Below are positions 53,497-63,821 of a DNA stretch of 64,000 bases, piece by piece; position 1 is the first letter of the stretch; every line of letters begins with the position of its first letter. Made by a program: the position numbers and the translations under genes. The notes beneath the pieces are model-generated. The model had not been told where the DNA came from, ran no database searches, and saw only the letters and a program-made list of their open reading frames with translations. The stretch is from Candidatus Sodalis endolongispinus. Its GTDB lineage: Bacteria > Pseudomonadota > Gammaproteobacteria > Enterobacterales > Enterobacteriaceae. Where the stretch lies: the NCBI RefSeq assembly GCF_018777395.1, contig NZ_JAFJYC010000001.1, positions 1,798,001 to 1,862,000 of the forward strand. Direction: 5' to 3'.

Positions 53497-54072
53497 TTAA
53501 CGCTGAATAAGCGGTTGAATTTTATTGTCAATTGCTTCGCGCGCACGGAAAATTCGTGAGCGTACCGTTCCTACCGGGCAATCCATGATGGACGCTATCT
53601 CTTCATAGCTCAGACCATCCAGCTCGCGCAACGTAATCGCCATACGCAAGTCTTCGGGCAACACCTCGATAGTGCGGAACACTATCTGTCGCAACTCCTC
53701 TGACAACATTAAATTCTCAGGGTTCGATATTTCTTTCAAAGCGCCGGCACTTTCGTAATTTTCCGCGTCGCTGGCATCCACATCACTGGAGGGCGGACGC
53801 CGCCCCTGAGCCACCAAATAATTCTTCGCCGTATTGACCGCAATACGGTATAACCAGGTATAGAACGCGCTGTCGCCGCGAAACGACGCCAGGGCCAGAT
53901 AGGCCTTGATGAACGATTCCTGCACCACGTCCGGCACATCCCCTTGCGGGACATAGCGCGATACCAGGCTCGCCACTTTATGCTGGTAGCGAACGACCAG
54001 TAAATTGAACGCTTTCTGGTCACCTTTCTGGACCCGTTCAACCAGCACCTGATCCGTTAACTGCTCGCTCAT
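53497..54072 (-). CDS. rpoE: Extracytoplasmic stress sigma factor RpoE (sigma-E)
   Basis: RpoE drives the envelope stress regulon. The 191-residue product has region 2 (YVPQGDVPDVVQESFIKAYL, FYTWLYRIAVNTAKNYL) and region 4 (ITLRELDGLSYEEIASIMDC, GTVRSRIFRARE). Same length as E. coli. First gene of rpoE-rseABC, with its own sigma-E promoter upstream. Intact. Confidence 0.98.
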   Translation of the reverse strand: MSEQLTDQVLVERVQKGDQKAFNLLVVRYQHKVASLVSRYVPQGDVPDVVQESFIKAYLALASFRGDSAFYTWLYRIAVNTAKNYLVAQGRRPPSSDVDASDAENYESAGALKEISNPENLMLSEELRQIVFRTIEVLPEDLRMAITLRELDGLSYEEIASIMDCPVGTVRSRIFRAREAIDNKIQPLIQR

Positions 54073-54489
54073 CCGAGGTAATGTCTCCTCAAATTTTTCT
54101 CCACGCGCAAAAAAATAGTACCGCCAGCTTCTGAAGAAATTTTACGAGCAAGCCCGAGATTGGAGTTAATGATAATCATAAAGTTCCGCCACGCCTGCTG
54201 TTTTTCTTAAAATAAAGGGGACGGCCACAATTATGCAGGGCCGCCGGCCGGGCTGAGCACCAGACTACCATAAATTAGGATGGCCGGTACTTGGATTCTC
54301 GCAGAGCCAACGCCCACGCCCACGCCCACGCGAAAGAGTCGCAATAATAAAAAGCGCGGGGTAACGTGAATTCGCCATGCTGTCAGTAAACATGCGTAAA
54401 TAAACCGCCTCAAAAAGCGGTACAGCTGGCCGGCGTTGGGTGGTACCATTGCCAAACAGTCTTTTCTATCGGAATACACACCACCCGCT
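54073..54489. other. rpoE/nadB divergent intergenic region
   Basis: About 415 bp carrying the rpoE sigma-E promoter and presumably the nadB promoter. A short CGCCCA tandem triplicate lies near 54307-54330. TAAAC half-sites reminiscent of NadR boxes occur near 54383-54403 but do not form the expected palindrome. Confidence 0.5.
54160..54187 (-). promoter_or_regulatory. Sigma-E promoter of rpoE
   Basis: On the minus strand GGAACTT (54181-54187) is followed after 16 nt by TCCAA (54160-54164), fitting the sigma-E -35 consensus exactly and the -10 loosely. It is 88 nt before the rpoE start, where E. coli has its autoregulated P2. Confidence 0.7.
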
Positions 54490-56094
54490 ATGCAACCACC
54501 AACTGAATATGCCACCGATGTCCTGGTTATCGGCAGCGGTGCGGCCGGGTTATCGCTGGCGCTGCGTCTGGCCGGGCATTGCGATGTCATGGTCCTGAGC
54601 AAAGGTCCGCTGAATGAAGGTTCAACGCTGTATGCTCAAGGCGGCATCGCGGCGGTGTTCGATGAAACCGACAGCGTTGATTCCCACGTGGACGATACGC
54701 TGATAGCCGGTGCCGGCATGTGCGATCGCGAGGCGGTCGAATTCATTGCCGGCAACGCCCGCCACTGTGTGCAGTGGCTGATAGATCAAGGCGTGCTGTT
54801 CGACACCGAAGCCTCGACGCCGGCCGGCGATCGCTACCACCTCACGCGCGAGGGGGGGCACAGCCATCGCCGCATTCTGCACGCCGCGGACGCGACCGGC
54901 AAAGCGGTGGAAACCACTTTGGTGGGCAAGGCGGCAGCGCACCCGGGCATTCAGATCCTGGAACGCTGCAATGCGGTGGATCTGGTCACCTCCAACCGCC
55001 TGGGACTGCCGGGCACGCGGCGGGTGGTAGGCGCCTATATCTGGAACCGCGCCAAGGAGCGGGTGGAGCTGTGCCGCGCGCGCGAGGTAGTGCTCGCCAC
55101 CGGCGGTGCGTCCAAGGTTTATCAATATACCACCAACCCCGATATTTCCTCCGGCGACGGCATCGCCATGGCCTGGCGCGCCGGCTGCCGGGTCGCCAAT
55201 CTGGAGTTTAACCAGTTCCACCCGACCTGCTTGTTCCACCCGCAGGCGCGCAACTTCCTGCTGACCGAAGCGCTGCGCGGCGAAGGCGCCTATCTGCGCC
55301 GGCCGGACGGCAGCCGTTTCACGCCGGACTTCGACCCCCGCGCCGAGTTGGCGCCGCGGGATATCGTCGCCCGGGCAATAGATCATGAAATGAAGCGGCT
55401 AAGGGCCGACTGCATGTACCTCGACATCAGCCATCGGCCGGAGGCGTTTATCCGCCAGCATTTCCCGACCATTTATGACAAGCTGCTGACGCTGGATATT
55501 GATCTGAACCGCCAGCCCATCCCTATCGTTCCTGCGGCTCATTATACCTGCGGCGGCGTGATGGTGGATAAACACGGGCGCACCGATTTGGACGGTCTCT
55601 ATGCTATCGGCGAGGTCAGCTATACCGGCCTGCACGGCGCCAACCGCCTGGCGTCCAATTCCCTGCTGGAGTGCCTGGTATATGGCTGGTCGGCGGCGGA
55701 GGATATCCAGCGCCGTCTGCCGGCCATCGCCCAGGTTCGCCAACTGCCGCCCTGGGATGAAAGCCGGGTCAGCAATTCCGATGAAGAGGTGGTGCTGCAG
55801 CACAATTGGCAAGAGCTGCGGCTTTTTATGTGGGACTACGTGGGTATTGTGCGCACGACCAAACGGCTGGAGCGGGCGCTGCACCGCATAGAGCTGCTAA
55901 CGCGTGAAATCGACGAATACTATTCCAATTTCCGCATCTCCAATAATTTGCTGGAGGTGCGCAATCTGGTGCAGGTCGCCGAATTGATCGTTAAAAGTGC
56001 GCTACAGCGTAAAGAGAGCCGCGGTCTGCATTTTACGCTGGATTATCCCGCGATGCAGCCGGACCCCAAACCGACCATATTACAGCCCCGATAA
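54490..56094 (+). CDS. nadB: L-aspartate oxidase NadB
   Basis: NadB oxidises L-aspartate to iminoaspartate, the first step of de novo NAD synthesis. The 534-residue product has the FAD-binding [13 protein letters not shown], the [15 protein letters not shown] active-site block, FNQFHPT and [15 protein letters not shown]. The second FAD motif [20 protein letters not shown] is also intact. ATG 54490 is chosen by alignment; an upstream in-frame ATG at 54436 is not family-like. It is divergent from rpoE as in E. coli. Intact. With nadK in this window, NAD(P) formation appears retained. Confidence 0.97.
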   Translation: MQPPTEYATDVLVIGSGAAGLSLALRLAGHCDVMVLSKGPLNEGSTLYAQGGIAAVFDETDSVDSHVDDTLIAGAGMCDREAVEFIAGNARHCVQWLIDQGVLFDTEASTPAGDRYHLTREGGHSHRRILHAADATGKAVETTLVGKAAAHPGIQILERCNAVDLVTSNRLGLPGTRRVVGAYIWNRAKERVELCRAREVVLATGGASKVYQYTTNPDISSGDGIAMAWRAGCRVANLEFNQFHPTCLFHPQARNFLLTEALRGEGAYLRRPDGSRFTPDFDPRAELAPRDIVARAIDHEMKRLRADCMYLDISHRPEAFIRQHFPTIYDKLLTLDIDLNRQPIPIVPAAHYTCGGVMVDKHGRTDLDGLYAIGEVSYTGLHGANRLASNSLLECLVYGWSAAEDIQRRLPAIAQVRQLPPWDESRVSNSDEEVVLQHNWQELRLFMWDYVGIVRTTKRLERALHRIELLTREIDEYYSNFRISNNLLEVRNLVQVAELIVKSALQRKESRGLHFTLDYPAMQPDPKPTILQPR

Positions 56095-56612
56095 TCGTCA
56101 TCACCCGTTCGTCATAATGGTCATCACCGGTTAAAGACGTAACAGGTGATGACTGTCCGGCTTACCATGATGCGATAGCCTATGGCGCCTTCGGAAAACT
56201 CCGCCTCGCTGCATTTAACACGCTTAATGCCAGAAAAACGCCGCTTCGCTTCAATTAACACGCTTAATGCCAGAATGGATAGAGCCTTTTCGGTGGGATA
56301 ATAAACGTGACATAAAGGATTAGGCCCAGCAGAAATCATACCCTATCTTGGCGTTAATGCTATTCCCCCCTCTTTCCCGCTTGGCTACCTGAGGGTCTAT
56401 TTTCCTGCTGGTAGCCTGGGTGGGGTGACGCGCTCGCCGCCGACTTCTCTGTCTACATTCACGAATAATTACATGAAGGGCATATAAAAACGCTTATTAC
56501 GGCGGTATGCGTGATCAGTGAAACAATGTATAAAATAGCTTCCAGCGCATACCGACACGGACGAGGTGATCAAGGCCTTAATTTATAAGCCAGCGATAAT
56601 GGAAAGTCATAG
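56095..56612. other. Intergenic region after nadB with direct and inverted repeats
   Basis: A 9-bp inverted repeat (GTCATCACC, loop 16; 56120-56153) lies just past nadB. A 21-bp direct repeat, TTAACACGCTTAATGCCAGAA, occurs at 56215 and 56255 with a 40-bp period, inside a small minus-strand frame (56339-56124, 71 codons) of unknown nature. No clear gene. Confidence 0.55.
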
Positions 56613-57218
56613 TCAAACAAAATTAACATCGACGACTTGATAAAAGGCCCTGGGGGTGTTGGCGATTTCCCATACGCCGAGAATAACATGGTAGCCTTTT
56701 TTGTTGGGCATTTGAATGCTATGAACCGTCCCGTCGGCACTGGGCGTCAATTCATTAGCATGTTCCCAGTGCGGCTGCTGGGGATTTTGCATCATGAAAA
56801 AGGGCTCTAGCTCAAACTGGGCGCAGCTCAAGGGTTCATTGTGGTTCCAGCCATCCTTGGTAATGAAATAATTCCAACGCCGTGTGGCATGTGTCGCGCT
56901 ATAGTTCCAGGTAAAATCCACCACGGAATTGGCTTTTATTTCATTCTTTTCCCAACGGTCCTCACCGTATTCATCTAGTTTGAGCGGTGCAGTGGTAGTG
57001 CCGCCATCCGTGAAACCGGCACTGGCAATCTGGCCATCATTCGGCGGCAGGGCATTAGGTTCATCACTCGGGGCGAATTTATCGGCTAAACCCGCCTGCG
57101 TTGCGGGGAAAAACTTTCCACTCTCTAACGCATTTGCCCACCATTGTCCCAATTTTTCAGAGCGAGATTCCGGGAAAGTAATGCGACCGTGTCTAAGCAT
57201 AGTATTATCTGTATCCAT
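56613..57218 (-). CDS. AA10-type chitin-binding/lytic polysaccharide monooxygenase-like protein without signal peptide
   Basis: The 201-residue product has the AA10 (CBM33) pattern. HGRITFPESRSEKLG opens the fold (His10), YSATHATRRWNYFIT holds the second copper-brace His (His110), and AFYQVVDVNF carries the axial aromatic (about 192-193). Active AA10 enzymes need the first His as the free N-terminus after signal-peptide removal. Here nine residues (MDTDNTMLR) precede it and no signal peptide is visible. Only one Cys is present, so the usual disulfides are absent. GAGG lies 7 nt before ATG 57218. It could be non-catalytic, processed, or released another way. Chitin is plentiful in insect gut, which makes the gene relevant to symbiosis (inference). 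Confidence 0.85.
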   Translation of the reverse strand: MDTDNTMLRHGRITFPESRSEKLGQWWANALESGKFFPATQAGLADKFAPSDEPNALPPNDGQIASAGFTDGGTTTAPLKLDEYGEDRWEKNEIKANSVVDFTWNYSATHATRRWNYFITKDGWNHNEPLSCAQFELEPFFMMQNPQQPHWEHANELTPSADGTVHSIQMPNKKGYHVILGVWEIANTPRAFYQVVDVNFV

Positions 57219-57756
57219 AATTAACCTCACTTTTTATTTAAATAAATTACTTTATTTTTAGACGGCTTATTAACGTTTTTCTATGGGTCCAAATCATAAT
57301 GCCGTGATAAATACATAAAAACATTAAGCCCATGCCTATTCCATGACTACAGGACTGGCGGCGACTGCCTTCGCACATAACGCCCAGATTGCCACCAAAG
57401 AATACTAGCCACCCCACCTCTTGCTATATTTCACTTTTAGCCGAGGTGAGCTTGACGGCATAACACCGGCATGGCAGTCATTCACGCCCGCGCTGTCTGA
57501 AAGGGGGCGCTTCTCTCTTTGAAGTGAAAATAAAAATGGAGGGGAAATAAAGATGGAAAAACATTATATAGCCTGTCCACTCGTATTATTTTCGCAATCG
57601 CGAAGGATTATCGATAGGGCGGATGAAATACTCCTATTAATAATGGCCAGGGATCAAATGAACGTGGGAATACGGTTCCTGCACCTATCTTAGGTGAAGG
57701 AACAGGTTTGTAACTGCGCAGCTGCCACGCACCTGCAACCCAAAACGGCTCGGCGA
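57219..57756. other. Intergenic region between the AA10 gene and trmN6
   Basis: About 540 bp, AT-rich in its first half, with no supported gene. It probably contains the promoter of the AA10 gene on the minus strand, although no clear -35/-10 pair was recognised. Confidence 0.5.
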
Positions 57757-58505
57757 TTAGAACGCCAAATAAAAATCACCGGCCAGGGCGCGAAACGCCG
57801 GTGTCCAGGCGCCAGTTGGGTCGCGCAATGTCAGCGTATCGTGGATTAACGGCATCGGCCGGCGCGTCAAGGCCATCAGCAGCCGGTGCGGATGCAAATC
57901 TGCTCTATCGCTGACATCGGTACGCCGCTGCAGCCACCAGCCCTGTGCCAACGCGCGGGCAATTAGCACCTCCACGGCGGCATACGGCAGGATAAGCGCC
58001 AGCGTGCCGCCCTCTTCCAGCAGCGCGTTGGCGGCGGTCAGCAGCGCCTGATGTCTCAGGCTCGGGTATAGCGTGCCCGCTCGCGCGCCGGGGTGGCGCA
58101 GGCCGGCCCCGTGCTAAAATAGGGCGGATTGCTGACGATAGATTTATAGCGCCGCGACGCCCTGTCGGCATAGGCGCAGATATCGCCCTCGACAGCGCAC
58201 AGGGACGTTGCCCAAGGGCTGGCGGTAAAATTGTCACGCGCCTGACGGCAGGCGTACGGGTCCAAATCGACAGCATCGATCGCAATAGCGCCATGCATGC
58301 GCTGCGCCAGCATCAGCGCCACCAGGCCGCTGCCGGTGCCGATATCCAGCGCCCTGCCCGCCTCAATGACTGGCGCCCATGCGCCCAGCAGCACGCCATC
58401 GGTGCCAACTTTCATTGCGCATCGATCGTGGGCGACAAAAAACTGTTTAAAGGTAAATCCGTCCCGCCGCAGCGGTTTTGTGACGGCCGTGGGTAGCATA
58501 TTCAT
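57757..58505 (-). pseudogene. trmN6: tRNA1(Val) A37 N6-methyltransferase, 1-nt deletion
   Basis: TrmN6 (YfiC) methylates A37 of tRNA-Val(cmo5UAC). The N-terminal frame reads [20 protein letters not shown], with SAM motif [16 protein letters not shown] and the catalytic NPPYFS. It stops at TGA 58056. A missing C in a C run (58056-58063) separates it from HQALLTAANALLEEGGTLAL and the C-terminal third. Catalytic residues precede the break, but the fold would be incomplete. Divergent from srmB, as in E. coli. Confidence 0.9.
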
Positions 58506-58559
58506 GTGGCTCCTGCAGGCGTATACCGCTACTTTAAAATAAACTGACGCGCACAAACA

Positions 58560-58590
58560 GATGAAGATTACGTGGGATCCGTCTATAATC
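58560..58590 (+). promoter_or_regulatory. Probable srmB promoter (-10 element)
   Basis: A perfect TATAAT (58584-58589) lies 24 nt before the srmB start. The -35 at the expected distance (ATGAAG, 58561-58566) is poor. Confidence 0.4.
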
Positions 58591-58613
58591 TGCGCCCCAA
58601 CCAGAGGTAGCCC

Positions 58614-59951
58614 ATGACTGTAACCCAATTTATCGAACTCGATCTTCACGAAGACCTGCTCGCCGCCCTAAGCGACAAAGGCTTTGAACGCCCTACCGCC
58701 ATTCAGGCTGAAGCCATTCCGGCGGCCATGGCCGGACTTGATGTATTGGGTTCGGCGCCTACCGGCACCGGCAAAACCGCCGCTTACTTGCTGCCGGTAT
58801 TGCAGCATCTCCTTGATTTTCCGCGCAAGAAATCCGGGCCGCCGCGGGTGCTAATCGTTACGCCCACCCGCGAGCTGGCCATGCAGGTGGCGGAACAGGC
58901 CAAACAGTTGGCCGACCACACCCATCTGGACATTGCCACCATTACCGGCTGCGTGGCGTATATGAACCATGCGCAAGTGTTCAGCGAAAATCAGGATATC
59001 GTGGTGGCGACTACCGGTCGCCTGCTGCAGTATATCAAGGAAGAAAATTTTGACTGCCGGGCGGTAGAAACGCTGATTCTGGACGAGGCGGATCGGATGC
59101 TGGATATGGGGTTCGCCCAGGACGTCGAGCAGATTGCCGCCGAAACCCGCAGGCGCAAGCAGACGCTTTTGTTTTCGGCCACGCTGGAAGGGAACGCGGT
59201 CAAGGATTTTGCCGAACGCCTGCTAAACGATCCGGTGGAAATCGACGCCTCGCCGTCGCGAGCGCAAAAAATTGTCCAATGGTATTATCGCGCCGACGAT
59301 CTGACGCACAAAACCGCCTTGCTTTGCCATCTGCTTAAACAGCCCGAGGTCAGTAAAACTATTGTTTTCGTCCGCAAGCGCGGGCGGCTGCATGAGCTGG
59401 TCGGCTGGCTGCGCGATGCCGGCATTCCCTCATGTTATCTGGAGGGGGAACTGGTCCAGGCCAAACGCAATGAGGCCATCAAGCGCATGAGCGACGGCCG
59501 GATGAATGTCCTGGTAGCAACGGATGTCGCGGCGCGCGGTCTGGATATCGAGGACATTAGCCATGTCATTAATTTCGACCTGCCCGCGACGGCGGATGTC
59601 TACCTGCATCGGATAGGCCGCACCGCCCGCACCGGTCGCAAAGGCTGCGCCATATCGCTGGCGGAAGCGCATGATCATTTACTGTTGGGAAAAATCAGCC
59701 GTTACCTTAATGAACCGTTAAAGGCGCGCACGATTGATGAACTGCGCCCAACCACACGCGCACCGGCTGAAAAAATGAGCGGCAAGCCGTCGAAAAAAGT
59801 GTTGGCGAAGCGCAAAGAAAAGAAAGAACAGGCGCAGACAAAAGACAAAATCAAGGTGCGTTTGCGCGATAAAAAAAATATAGGCAAACGCCGGGCGCCC
59901 AAAGCGGCACCGGATGCGACAAGCGCAACCAAGCCGGAAAGCGAAGTTTAA
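58614..59951 (+). CDS. srmB: ATP-dependent RNA helicase SrmB
   Basis: SrmB is a DEAD-box helicase in early 50S assembly. The 445-residue product has the Q motif ([14 protein letters not shown]), motif I APTGTGKT, Ia [26 protein letters not shown], and IV-VI ([41 protein letters not shown]). A basic Lys/Arg-rich tail follows. Near E. coli length (444). GAGGTAG stands before ATG. Intact. Confidence 0.97.
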   Translation: MTVTQFIELDLHEDLLAALSDKGFERPTAIQAEAIPAAMAGLDVLGSAPTGTGKTAAYLLPVLQHLLDFPRKKSGPPRVLIVTPTRELAMQVAEQAKQLADHTHLDIATITGCVAYMNHAQVFSENQDIVVATTGRLLQYIKEENFDCRAVETLILDEADRMLDMGFAQDVEQIAAETRRRKQTLLFSATLEGNAVKDFAERLLNDPVEIDASPSRAQKIVQWYYRADDLTHKTALLCHLLKQPEVSKTIVFVRKRGRLHELVGWLRDAGIPSCYLEGELVQAKRNEAIKRMSDGRMNVLVATDVAARGLDIEDISHVINFDLPATADVYLHRIGRTARTGRKGCAISLAEAHDHLLLGKISRYLNEPLKARTIDELRPTTRAPAEKMSGKPSKKVLAKRKEKKEQAQTKDKIKVRLRDKKNIGKRRAPKAAPDATSATKPESEV

Positions 59952-60541
59952 GCCACCGCCTGCCATGCTTCGATGGCATGCTGATAAAAGCCGCGCTTTC
60001 GCGCGGTTAGCGCGACGTGTGCCACCAACGTGTTATTAACCGTTAGCGAAAAGTAATAGGTATGTTGCTGACACGATGCATAAAAATGAATGACATTGTT
60101 TTTTAATGAAATAACCACCACCGCGTCCTATCTTATCAAGTGCTCATTTTTGTCTCAGCGGGACGATTTTATCCCTGGCATGGGCCTGGGTGAGCACAAT
60201 GAAACAGTGCCTTTTGGCGCTTATCCACGTCTCTTCAGGCCTGATGTCGCTTAAGGCTGTCAGCTTTCAGCCCACACCGCCGCCAACCAACCTTACTACT
60301 CTATCCCGCGCGAACTCCGCACCCACGCCACCCGTACCTCTCCTGCCGCCCGGATGCCGTCACTCTATCCATGCCCCACGCAGACGTTACGTCCCCTGTC
60401 GCTCCGCTGTGCGCAGACGCCACGGCCCGGACACCTGAACCCTTTGTCCCGCGCGGATGCCACGGCCCCGCCATCCTGTTCATTCTCCCCGCGCGGACGC
60501 CGTGGGCCAGCATCGAGCGTTAGTGCTAGAGCGCTACCCAT
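59952..60541. other. Intergenic region between srmB and grcA
   Basis: About 590 bp. Two hairpins follow srmB (TGCCAT/ATGGCA, 59961-59978, and CCGCGC/GCGCGG, 59991-60006) without strong T runs. The second half is C-rich with loosely repeated (C/G)CGCGGA(T/C)GCC words (about 60340-60500). Overlapping open frames here are compositional and not genes. Confidence 0.5.
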
Positions 60542-60563
60542 AAAAAAAGGGGCCAGAGGCCCC
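60542..60563 (-). terminator. Rho-independent terminator of grcA
   Basis: On the minus strand GGGGCC, loop TCT, GGCCCC is followed by seven T. It starts 22 nt after the grcA stop. Confidence 0.85.
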
Positions 60564-60584
60564 CTTGCGCATGATGTGCGGAGA

Positions 60585-60968
60585 TTACAAACTTTCGGTG
60601 AAAGTACGGGTGATAACATCCCGCTGCTGCTCAGGCGTAAGTGAGTTAAAGCGTACCGCATAGCCCGACACGCGAATAGTAAGCTGCGGGTATTTTTCCG
60701 GATTCGCGACCGAGTCTTCCAGCGTCTCGCGGCTCAGCACGTTGACATTCAGGTGCTGCCAGCCCTCAACACGCACCACTTCCTTCTGCTCTAGCGGAAT
60801 TTCACGGTAGTCGAATTTGCCCAGTTCCTGCAGGGAAAGCAACTGGTCGTCGGCGTAACCGGCAACGGCGACCAGGCAGCGGGCTTGTTCATTAGCTTCA
60901 TCCAGCAGCCAGAAAGAATTTACCAGCGCTTTGTTTTCAGCCTCGGTAATTTGTGTTCCGATAATCAT
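60585..60968 (-). CDS. grcA: Autonomous glycyl radical cofactor GrcA
   Basis: GrcA (YfiD) replaces the oxygen-damaged glycyl-radical domain of pyruvate formate-lyase. The 127-residue product has the same length as E. coli and ends with the radical domain [20 protein letters not shown], with the radical Gly in RVSGYAV and the tail [14 protein letters not shown]. Two FNR boxes upstream match the known anaerobic control. Intact, which suggests use of microaerobic pyruvate metabolism. Confidence 0.97.
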   Translation of the reverse strand: MIIGTQITEAENKALVNSFWLLDEANEQARCLVAVAGYADDQLLSLQELGKFDYREIPLEQKEVVRVEGWQHLNVNVLSRETLEDSVANPEKYPQLTIRVSGYAVRFNSLTPEQQRDVITRTFTESL

Positions 60969-61094
60969 AGATGCCTCCGTGGTATGGGTTCCATACGGCG
61001 TCCAGACGCATGCCGTTTATCATTTAGCCTGCCTGGACATTTGGTAAAACCAATTTCTTAAATGATTATACACCCGCCAACCGGGGCCTATTCT

Positions 61095-61108
61095 TTGATT
61101 TAAATCAA
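61095..61108. promoter_or_regulatory. FNR box (proximal) of grcA
   Basis: TTGATTTAAATCAA is a perfect FNR palindrome (TTGAT-N4-ATCAA), 127-140 bp upstream of the grcA start. Confidence 0.8.
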
Positions 61109-61146
61109 TCTCTGGCGGAAAGTGGCGCGATTACTGCCCAAACTTA

Positions 61147-61160
61147 TTGATTTAGGTCAA
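61147..61160. promoter_or_regulatory. FNR box (distal) of grcA
   Basis: TTGATTTAGGTCAA matches the FNR consensus at 9 of 10 positions. Its centre is 52 bp from the proximal box, close to the 53-bp spacing of the two yfiD boxes in E. coli. Confidence 0.7.
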
Positions 61161-61285
61161 TTTTGAAATGCAGCTGACTCTATTGCTCAGGCGGTTTTTT
61201 CCCTAGTCGGACGGCGGGAAAACGTTTAACCCGCAGTGGGAAAACGTTAAGCTTAGACCAGGTCGTCACTATCATGGAGCGTATC

Positions 61286-61969
61286 ATGACGCAAATGCTC
61301 ACTTGGCGCGATGCTCTCGCGCAAGAAAAAACTCTGCCCTACTTCCAGGAAACGCTGGCGTTTGTCGCCAAAGAGCAGGCGGCGGGAATGACCATTTATC
61401 CGCCGGCCAAAGATGTATTCAATGCTTTTCGCTTCACGGAACTGAATGCGGTGAAAGTGGTGATCCTCGGCCAGGATCCTTATCACGGCCCGAATCAGGC
61501 CCACGGCCTGTCTTTTTCGGTCAAGCCAGGCGTGCCCTCTCCGCCCTCGCTGGTCAATATTTATAAAGAGCTGGCCAGCGACATTCCCGGCTTTGTGATA
61601 CCTAGTCATGGCTGTCTGCAGAGCTGGGCGCAACAGGGAGTGATGCTGCTCAATACGGTATTGACGGTGAAAGCGGGAAAAGCGCATTCCCACGCCAGTC
61701 TGGGCTGGGAGACTTTTACCGACAAGGTCATTAAGGTCCTGAACGCCCAGCGTGAGGGCATCGTTTTTCTACTGTGGGGCTCCCATGCCCAGAAAAAAGG
61801 CACGATTATCGACCCCAAACGTCACCATGTGCTTAAAGCGCCGCACCCCTCGCCCCTGTCTGCCCATCGCGGCTTTCTTGGCTGCCGCCATTTCTCTAAA
61901 GCCAATGCCCTATTGGAACAGCAAGGCCAACAACCGATTGATTGGGCGCCGACGTTGCCGGCGGCGTAA
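61286..61969 (+). CDS. ung: Uracil-DNA glycosylase
   Basis: Ung excises uracil from DNA. The 227-residue product has the water-activating motif [27 protein letters not shown] Asn block ([17 protein letters not shown]), [10 protein letters not shown] and the leucine-loop [14 protein letters not shown] 61286 follows GGAG by 7 nt and fits E. coli better than ATG 61274. Intact. Confidence 0.98.
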   Translation: MTQMLTWRDALAQEKTLPYFQETLAFVAKEQAAGMTIYPPAKDVFNAFRFTELNAVKVVILGQDPYHGPNQAHGLSFSVKPGVPSPPSLVNIYKELASDIPGFVIPSHGCLQSWAQQGVMLLNTVLTVKAGKAHSHASLGWETFTDKVIKVLNAQREGIVFLLWGSHAQKKGTIIDPKRHHVLKAPHPSPLSAHRGFLGCRHFSKANALLEQQGQQPIDWAPTLPAA

Positions 61970-62269
61970 CGGCGCAGGATCCTGCAGGCGCACAGCGCAC
62001 ATGATAGCAAAGTAGGACGGGTGATAACGCAGGTGCGTGCAGGGTAAAGCATAATGCGGGCAGCCTTTTGGGCCTGAAAGACATCGGTTGAACACGGCTG
62101 GCCCTTCGGGCCTGATATCGGTAGCGGTTAATAACGCGGGAGGGGGTTGGCGACGTAACACTATCGCGGAGGTCGACGTGGCCGGTCGTTAGCCTTCGGC
62201 ACTGCGCTTTACATCAACGACGTCACCTGGGTGTGATTCCTCCCGCCGTTGGCGACGGGAGGCAAAAAC
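61970..62269. other. Intergenic scar between ung and grpE
   Basis: About 300 bp with no gene. GGGCCTGA...ATCGGT occurs twice (about 62069 and 62107), and CCTCCCG/CGGGAGG flank a 10-nt loop just after grpE without a T run. Many genes lie between ung and grpE in E. coli; here none. Confidence 0.5.
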
Positions 62270-62800
62270 TCAGCTTTTGGCTTTCGATACCGCAACCATC
62301 GCCGGGCGGATTAGACGGCCATTAAGGGTGTAGCCTTTTTGCATCACCATCATCACGTGATTGGGCTCATGCTCGTCGGACTCCAGCATCGTCATCGCCT
62401 GATGCACTTCGGGATTGAAGGGCACATGGGTGTCCCCTACCACATCTAAGCCAAACTTGCGTACCGCGTCCAGCAACGATTTGAGCGTCAGCTCGATGCC
62501 TTCAATCGTGGACGCCAGCTCGGTGTTAGATTTATCCGACATATCCAGCGCGCGCTCTAAATTATCAATGACCGGCAGCAGTTCACCGGCGAAACGTTCC
62601 AGGGCAAATTTATGCGCCTTCTCGACATCCTGCTCACTGCGGCGACGCACGTTTTCCATTTCCGCCTTGGCGCGCAGCACGCTATCGCGCTCACGCTGCT
62701 GTGCCTGGCTAAACGCCGCTTCCGCTTGCTGCCCTTGTTCCATTTCACTCTCTTGTGAGACTTGCTCATCAGGGGTGTTCTGTTCTTTACTACTCATCAT
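62270..62800 (-). CDS. grpE: Nucleotide exchange factor GrpE
   Basis: GrpE releases ADP from DnaK. The 176-residue product has the coiled-coil region ([20 protein letters not shown]), the dimer helices ([20 protein letters not shown]) and the beta domain ([18 protein letters not shown]). It is about 20 residues shorter than E. coli (197), all missing from the acidic N-terminal part before AQ-RERD. ATG 62800 follows GGAGA; ATG 62797 is an alternative. A sigma-32 promoter stands upstream. Functional regions are intact. Confidence 0.96.
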   Translation of the reverse strand: MMSSKEQNTPDEQVSQESEMEQGQQAEAAFSQAQQRERDSVLRAKAEMENVRRRSEQDVEKAHKFALERFAGELLPVIDNLERALDMSDKSNTELASTIEGIELTLKSLLDAVRKFGLDVVGDTHVPFNPEVHQAMTMLESDEHEPNHVMMVMQKGYTLNGRLIRPAMVAVSKAKS

Positions 62801-62845
62801 GAGTTTTCTCCGCGGTTCAGCATTATTCTCGCTCGTCCGGTTATT

Positions 62846-62871
62846 ATGGGGATGAATAGCGGGGATTCAAG
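62846..62871 (-). promoter_or_regulatory. Sigma-32 heat-shock promoter of grpE
   Basis: On the minus strand CTTGAA (62866-62871) is followed after 14 nt by CCCCAT (62846-62851), then AATA. Both fit the RpoH consensus (CTTGAA, N11-15, CCCCATNT). It lies 46 nt before grpE. Confidence 0.85.
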
Positions 62872-62921
62872 GGATGACGCATAATGAAGCTTGCAAAAAT
62901 ACGCCGGGGATCAGCAATCAA

Positions 62922-63800
62922 ATGACTAGCACTTTTCAGACTATCGGCATCGTCGGCCATCCGCGTCACCCCAATGCGCTGGCCACGCATGAGACGCTGT
63001 ACCACTGGCTGAACGAAAAAGGGTACCACGTTATCATGGAACATCAGATCGCCCGCGATCTGGCGTTGCACGAAGCCATTACCGGCGGTTTGGCCGATAT
63101 CGGTCAGCAGGCCGATTTGGCGATCGTGGTCGGCGGCGATGGCAACATGCTGGGTGCGGCGCGCATTTTGGCGCGCTACGATATTAAAGTTATCGGTATC
63201 AACCGTGGCAATCTCGGCTTTTTGACCGACCTCGATCCCGACTCGGCGCTGGCGCAATTATCCGACGTGCTGGCGGGGCACTTTCGCAGTGAAAAACGCT
63301 TTTTGCTGGAAGCCCAGGTTTGCCGCGGCGATGTGTGCGGCCGATTAAGCAGCGCCATTAACGAGGTGGTGCTGCATCCCGGCAAGGTGGCGCACATGAT
63401 CGAGTTCGAGGTTTACATTGATGATACCTCTGCCTTTTCCCAGCGCTCCGACGGCCTTATCATCGCCACGCCAACCGGCTCCACGGCGTATTCCCTGTCC
63501 GCCGGCGGCCCGATACTTACCCCGCTGGTGGATGCCATTGCATTGGTGCCGATGTTTCCGCATACCCTCTCCTCACGCCCGCTGGTGATTAACGGCGCCA
63601 GCACGATACGGCTGAAATTTTCCCAACTGGCGCCGGATCTGGAAATCAGCTGCGACAGTCAGATAGCACTGCCCATCCAGGAAGGTGAGGAGATCTTTAT
63701 CCGCCGCAGCGACTATTATCTTGATTTGATACATCCCAATGATTACAATTATTTCAATACGTTAAGTAGTAAATTAGGCTGGTCGAAAAAATTATTCTAA
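62922..63800 (+). CDS. nadK: NAD kinase
   Basis: NadK phosphorylates NAD to NADP. The 292-residue product has the same length as E. coli, with [20 protein letters not shown], the catalytic [23 protein letters not shown] and [19 protein letters not shown] 62922 is fixed by alignment; ATG 62874 upstream is in frame but outside the family. Divergent from grpE, as in E. coli. Intact. Confidence 0.97.
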   Translation: MTSTFQTIGIVGHPRHPNALATHETLYHWLNEKGYHVIMEHQIARDLALHEAITGGLADIGQQADLAIVVGGDGNMLGAARILARYDIKVIGINRGNLGFLTDLDPDSALAQLSDVLAGHFRSEKRFLLEAQVCRGDVCGRLSSAINEVVLHPGKVAHMIEFEVYIDDTSAFSQRSDGLIIATPTGSTAYSLSAGGPILTPLVDAIALVPMFPHTLSSRPLVINGASTIRLKFSQLAPDLEISCDSQIALPIQEGEEIFIRRSDYYLDLIHPNDYNYFNTLSSKLGWSKKLF

Positions 63801-63821
63801 ATTTTGGCCGCCGCGGCTTTA

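Larger units (their letters stand above)
60969..61285. other. grcA/ung divergent regulatory region
   Basis: About 315 bp with the two FNR boxes and no gene. The ung-proximal part contains GGGAAAACGTTTAA and a near copy (about 61217-61250), an approximate direct repeat of unknown role. Confidence 0.55.

Noticed and set aside
54383..54403. NadR operator before nadB
   Set aside because: TAAAC words are present but do not form the TGTTTA-N6-TAAACA palindrome.
59952..60541. Overlapping open frames in the C-rich srmB-grcA spacer
   Set aside because: Frames exist on both strands only because of biased composition; none has similarity or start signals.
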